In this document: positions 60,547 to 64,000 of the stretch, one piece after another | How positions within the stretch are numbered: position 1 is the stretch's first letter | Layout: each line of letters starts with the position of its first letter | Assembly: GCF_900128505.1 (NCBI RefSeq) | Contig: NZ_LT669941.1 | Location: 1,289,526 to 1,353,525 of the forward strand | Direction: 5' to 3' | Origin: Parabacteroides timonensis | Lineage (GTDB): Bacteria > Bacteroidota > Bacteroidia > Bacteroidales > Tannerellaceae | Length of the DNA: 64,000 nucleotides | Notes under the pieces: model-generated | Databases searched by the model: none | What the model saw: the letters and a program-made list of their open reading frames with translations, nothing else | What the model was told of the DNA's origin: nothing | Made by a program: the position numbers and the translations under genes

Positions 60547-63500
60547 TTAGAAATTTAAACTTAAACCAACGGATATCGTTTTTGATAAAGGATATGCATT
60601 TCCGTTATTTTCCCATCCTCCATCGATTGTCTCCGGATCGAAAACATCAATCAACTTTGTTCCTGTCCAAAGGTTTTCCCCAGACACATAGAAACGTAAT
60701 TTAGATATTTTCAGTTTGTCCGTAAGCGAGTTAGGCAAAGTATATCCGAGTTGGATATTCTTTAAACGTATATAAGCCGCGTTTTGAAGATAGCGAGTTT
60801 GGGTATGTTGATTCCTTGTAGAATAAAATACGGGACGTGGAAAATACGAATCTAAGTTTTGTCCCAAAGGATGATCCGCATCCTCCCTGAAATAATCCAG
60901 ATGAGGTTCCATACACGTCGAATTCCAAATAGAATTGTTCGCACCCCAAAAATAGTAACTACCCTGAAAGTAGTCACGTTTCATGACTCCCTGAAAGAAC
61001 AAGCGCATATCAAAACCTTTGTAATCAGCATTAAGGTCTAATCCGAATTGAAAACGGGGCCTATTATTTCCAATTATACTTAAATCACCATGGTCATCCA
61101 ATGTATTAGCACCTCCGTCTACTTTACCATCTCCATTGATATCGACATACATAATATCACCGGCTCCCCATTGGTTACCTAAAGTATTTTGACCTCCATT
61201 GGGCAAAGAGGCCAAATATGCATCCATTTCCTCTTGGCTTTTCGCAATTCCTACAGTGGTATATCCCCAAATTTCCCCCATTTTCATACCAGTCCTGTAA
61301 GTATTCAAATTTCCTGTTTCATTCGGATATCTGGTAATTTCGGTTTGTGAATCGGATAATAAAAACTTAGCCCCATATCCCAATCCATTATTCAGACGGT
61401 CATTCCAGGCAATCGACAACTCAAAACCATAGGTATTCAAGTCTGTATTATTCGTTTGGGGTACACCGGTTCCTAAAGTTACGGGTAATTCAGGTGCAGG
61501 GCCTATCATATCCAATGTCTTCCTGTTGTAATAATCGAAAGAGCCTGTTAAACGATTGTTCAGCATACCAAAGTCCAAACCGATATTCCAGGTATTCACC
61601 CTCTCCCAGGTCATACTGGAACTTACTAATCCCGGAACCGTAGCTGTATTGGGTTTAGCACCGTTGACCAGCCAGGCACCGTCAGAAGCTTTCACATCCA
61701 TCAACTGATAAGTTGGATACCAACTACTGGTATTTTGATTTCCTAATTCACCGTATGAACCTCTGAGTTTAAGTGTTCCAATATATTCTGCCAGAGAAGA
61801 CCAGAAGCTTTCCTGCGCTATATTCCATCCAATGGAAAAAGAAGGAAACAACTTCCAACGGTTATCTGAACGAAAACGGGATGTCCCATCATATCTCAGA
61901 TTGGCCTCCACCAGATATTTTCCTAGATAATCGTAATTAATTCTTCCAAAGAACCCTGCAGTTGACCAGTGGTTATTTGCACCGTTCACTCCCGGTATAA
62001 CAGATTTTCCATTCACATCTATACCCGTAGTAAGATCGATAACAGGATATCCAGGAATAATTATACCTTCCCGTTCGGCTCCAAATTCTCTGTTTTTAAA
62101 TAACTCAGCTTGAAATCCCACCATTCCTTTGAAATTATGCCCAGATACCAGACTTTTCGAATACTCGGTATATGCATTCATATTCAAATAATTATCCTTA
62201 TTTTGATCTTCATGCACTTGTGAGTTGTTATTGGAGGGATAAGGATTCCCGGCTACATCATGATTATACGTTTTCTGAATATCCCAATGGGTATTCCTAT
62301 TCGTTATCCTATAGTTGAAATCGATAAATGTTTTCCAATCTTTTATTGGTTCCAACGCCAATTGAACTTGTTGATACAGATAATCCGTTTGCCATCTACC
62401 CCGACCTCCGTCACGTAGGTTTAAAGCCGGAGAAGGTGAGTTATATAGATAGCCATTAGGGTCATATAATGGTAACGTAGGCCATCCTTGTCTGGCTAAA
62501 TCAAAAAACAAATTATCCTTTAAAAATGAAGGCCTTCCATAATCTTCCCGAATAAAGCGATTACTATAATTTAATTGTGCCCAATTCGTTATTTGTACAT
62601 TAATTTTTGCGGTAGCGGTATATCTGTCGTAGGTATCCTGATTGAACTCCATTAAACCGTTCTGATCCAAATAATTTAAGGATAAATAATAGTTGACGGT
62701 TTCCCTTCCTCCCTGGACACTAAAATTATGTTCTTGTGAAAAAACCCAACTTCTATATATCGCATCATACCAATCGACATTATCATTCCCATACATATAA
62801 CCATCCCCCCAATACGTAGGGTTGTTAGGGTTTTCTATGATATTAGTTGTTATTTCTCCTCTCTGGAATTCCAAAATACGTTTAATGTGGTCTTCACTAA
62901 AATGAGGAGTAGCCCCTCTGTTTATATTCCCGTCATTAAAATAAGTTGCAAACTCAAATGAATCAGCCATTTTAGGGAGTAAGACAGGATCACTCCACCT
63001 GAAACTATTATTATAATTCACAACTGTTTTTCCCTGCCGTCCTTTCTTGGTTGTTACCAGAATTACTCCGAAAGGTGCACGCGAACCATATATGGAAGAT
63101 GCAGCTGCATCCTTTAGAACAGATATGTTTTCTATATCCTGCGGGTTAATGGCATTAATGTCTCCCTCCATCCCATCGATCAGTATCAGAGGGCTTCCAT
63201 TTGAACCTGACCCGATCGTAGCCACACCACGGATATTAATACTGCTACGACTTTCCAGCATACCATTATTCTGCGAAATATTCAATCCGGGAACTAAACC
63301 TTGTAATGCTTGTGAAGCCGTCATAACAGGTCGTGCCTCCAGCGATTCAGAATCAATCGTTCCCACGGAACCGGTAAGATTCACTTTCTTCTGAGTACCG
63401 AAACCTACGACAACAATTTCATCCAGTGACTGTGAATCTTCTTTCAGGACAACAGAAAAAGAAGTTTGATTTCCTATCGCCATTTCCCTAGTCACATATC

Positions 63501-63984
63501 CAATATATGAAACTTGTATGGCCGAATGACTGGAAACCGCAATGGAAAAGTTTCCGTTTATATCTGTCACAACCCCGTTCGTAGTACCTTTCTCCACGAC
63601 ATTAGCCCCGATAACTGCTTCTCCCCGTTCATCGGTAACCGAACCGGTAATTATCCTTTTATCCTGCTGGGGGGACTGTGCAGATTGATGGTTAAGAATA
63701 ATCATCTTGTTGTTCACCTGATAAGTTATACCGGTATTTTTCAAAATAAGTTCAAGGGTTTCAGAGATTGTTTTATTCTTTACATCTACATTCACTTTCT
63801 GATGTCTATCGACCTGATCGTTATTGTAGAAAAAATAGAAGTCGGTCTGTTGTTCTATTTTATTAAAAAGATCTCCCAGTTCAATTTCATTTTCATGAAT
63901 CGTTAACTGTGTAATTTGTGCATAAGTACCTATAGCGTACGTCTGCAAAACACCAACAAAAAACAAGAGGAAGGCGATTCTCAT
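60547..63984 (-). CDS. SusC/RagA TonB-dependent transporter with STN domain
   Basis: At least 1145 residues. Signal peptide (FLLFFVGVLQTYAIGTYAQ), STN domain (about 25-100: LTIHENEIELGDLFNKIEQQ), carboxypeptidase-regulatory-like domain (about 112-190: ITGSVTDERGEAVIGANVVE), plug (SLDEIVVVGFGTQKKVNLTG, VLKDAAASSIYGSRAPFGVI) and a beta barrel ending ISVGLSLNF. It imports oligosaccharides using TonB energy. The STN domain means it should also signal to a FecR-type anti-sigma factor and ECF sigma, expected beyond the right edge. No stop codon separates the 63984 start from the window edge, so the true start may lie a few codons outside. Confidence 0.95.
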   Translation of the reverse strand: MRIAFLLFFVGVLQTYAIGTYAQITQLTIHENEIELGDLFNKIEQQTDFYFFYNNDQVDRHQKVNVDVKNKTISETLELILKNTGITYQVNNKMIILNHQSAQSPQQDKRIITGSVTDERGEAVIGANVVEKGTTNGVVTDINGNFSIAVSSHSAIQVSYIGYVTREMAIGNQTSFSVVLKEDSQSLDEIVVVGFGTQKKVNLTGSVGTIDSESLEARPVMTASQALQGLVPGLNISQNNGMLESRSSINIRGVATIGSGSNGSPLILIDGMEGDINAINPQDIENISVLKDAAASSIYGSRAPFGVILVTTKKGRQGKTVVNYNNSFRWSDPVLLPKMADSFEFATYFNDGNINRGATPHFSEDHIKRILEFQRGEITTNIIENPNNPTYWGDGYMYGNDNVDWYDAIYRSWVFSQEHNFSVQGGRETVNYYLSLNYLDQNGLMEFNQDTYDRYTATAKINVQITNWAQLNYSNRFIREDYGRPSFLKDNLFFDLARQGWPTLPLYDPNGYLYNSPSPALNLRDGGRGRWQTDYLYQQVQLALEPIKDWKTFIDFNYRITNRNTHWDIQKTYNHDVAGNPYPSNNNSQVHEDQNKDNYLNMNAYTEYSKSLVSGHNFKGMVGFQAELFKNREFGAEREGIIIPGYPVIDLTTGIDVNGKSVIPGVNGANNHWSTAGFFGRINYDYLGKYLVEANLRYDGTSRFRSDNRWKLFPSFSIGWNIAQESFWSSLAEYIGTLKLRGSYGELGNQNTSSWYPTYQLMDVKASDGAWLVNGAKPNTATVPGLVSSSMTWERVNTWNIGLDFGMLNNRLTGSFDYYNRKTLDMIGPAPELPVTLGTGVPQTNNTDLNTYGFELSIAWNDRLNNGLGYGAKFLLSDSQTEITRYPNETGNLNTYRTGMKMGEIWGYTTVGIAKSQEEMDAYLASLPNGGQNTLGNQWGAGDIMYVDINGDGKVDGGANTLDDHGDLSIIGNNRPRFQFGLDLNADYKGFDMRLFFQGVMKRDYFQGSYYFWGANNSIWNSTCMEPHLDYFREDADHPLGQNLDSYFPRPVFYSTRNQHTQTRYLQNAAYIRLKNIQLGYTLPNSLTDKLKISKLRFYVSGENLWTGTKLIDVFDPETIDGGWENNGNAYPLSKTISVGLSLNF

Positions 63985-64000
63985 AATAAGTGATAAAAAT

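Overview
The window looks like the chromosome of a gut-type Bacteroidales bacterium, most likely Parabacteroides or a close relative. The evidence is a run of FimA/Mfa-type fimbrillin lipoproteins, a SusC/SusD pair with glycoside hydrolases, a type IX secretion sortase (PorU), a histone-like HU-related protein, and repeated upstream matches to the Bacteroidetes -7 promoter element TAnnTTTG. The species is inferred, not shown.

Left part (1-22.3 kb). This is a surface-diversification locus read on the minus strand. From right to left it holds a tyrosine recombinase (21392-22324), a roughly 0.4 kb segment bounded by inverted repeats and carrying an outward promoter (20990-21404), an outer-membrane DUF3575 protein, a FimB/Mfa2-like lipoprotein, seven fimbrillin-family lipoproteins (18586 down to 10720), an intruding YhcG/DUF1016-type nuclease, and a 1075-residue lipoprotein (6156-9383). 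That last protein has a fimbrillin-like head, six BACON-like repeats and a C-terminal C-type-lectin-like domain. Its last codons are the variable repeat (VR) of a diversity-generating retroelement (DGR). Downstream lie two template repeats (TR2 at 5793-5925, TR1 at 5454-5585), each with its own conserved leader, then the reverse transcriptase, an Avd-like protein, a small MutS-like protein, an HU protein and an OmpA/TPR-like lipoprotein. All 23 TR1-to-VR substitutions fall at template adenines. The fimbriae therefore appear to be controlled at two levels: on/off by promoter inversion, and tip sequence by mutagenic retrohoming. In this assembly the only promoter seen inside the invertible segment faces away from the fimbrial operon, so the operon is probably drawn in its OFF state. 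Further left are an HU-related protein, a small membrane protein and the start of an M15-type peptidase.

Middle part (22.3-46.8 kb). This is a mixed region: TspO, a REP-associated tyrosine transposase flanked by REP-like half elements (with two transposase-less pairs at 16442 and 22591), a tightly coupled ATPase plus PD-(D/E)XK pair, a sigma-54 response regulator, a DUF418 membrane protein, a four-module hybrid histidine kinase, a phosphoethanolamine transferase, a bacterioferritin, a DUF456 protein, a short UvrA-like ATPase, an M24 peptidase, an alkaline phosphatase, pyrB-pyrI with a flavin reductase and an outer-membrane protein, an AddB-like nuclease and an aldo/keto reductase.

Right part (46.8-64 kb). 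PorU is followed by a polysaccharide utilisation locus: aldose epimerase, GH51 arabinofuranosidase, two GH2 enzymes, SusD and SusC. The SusC has an STN domain, which implies an ECF sigma/anti-sigma pair outside the window.
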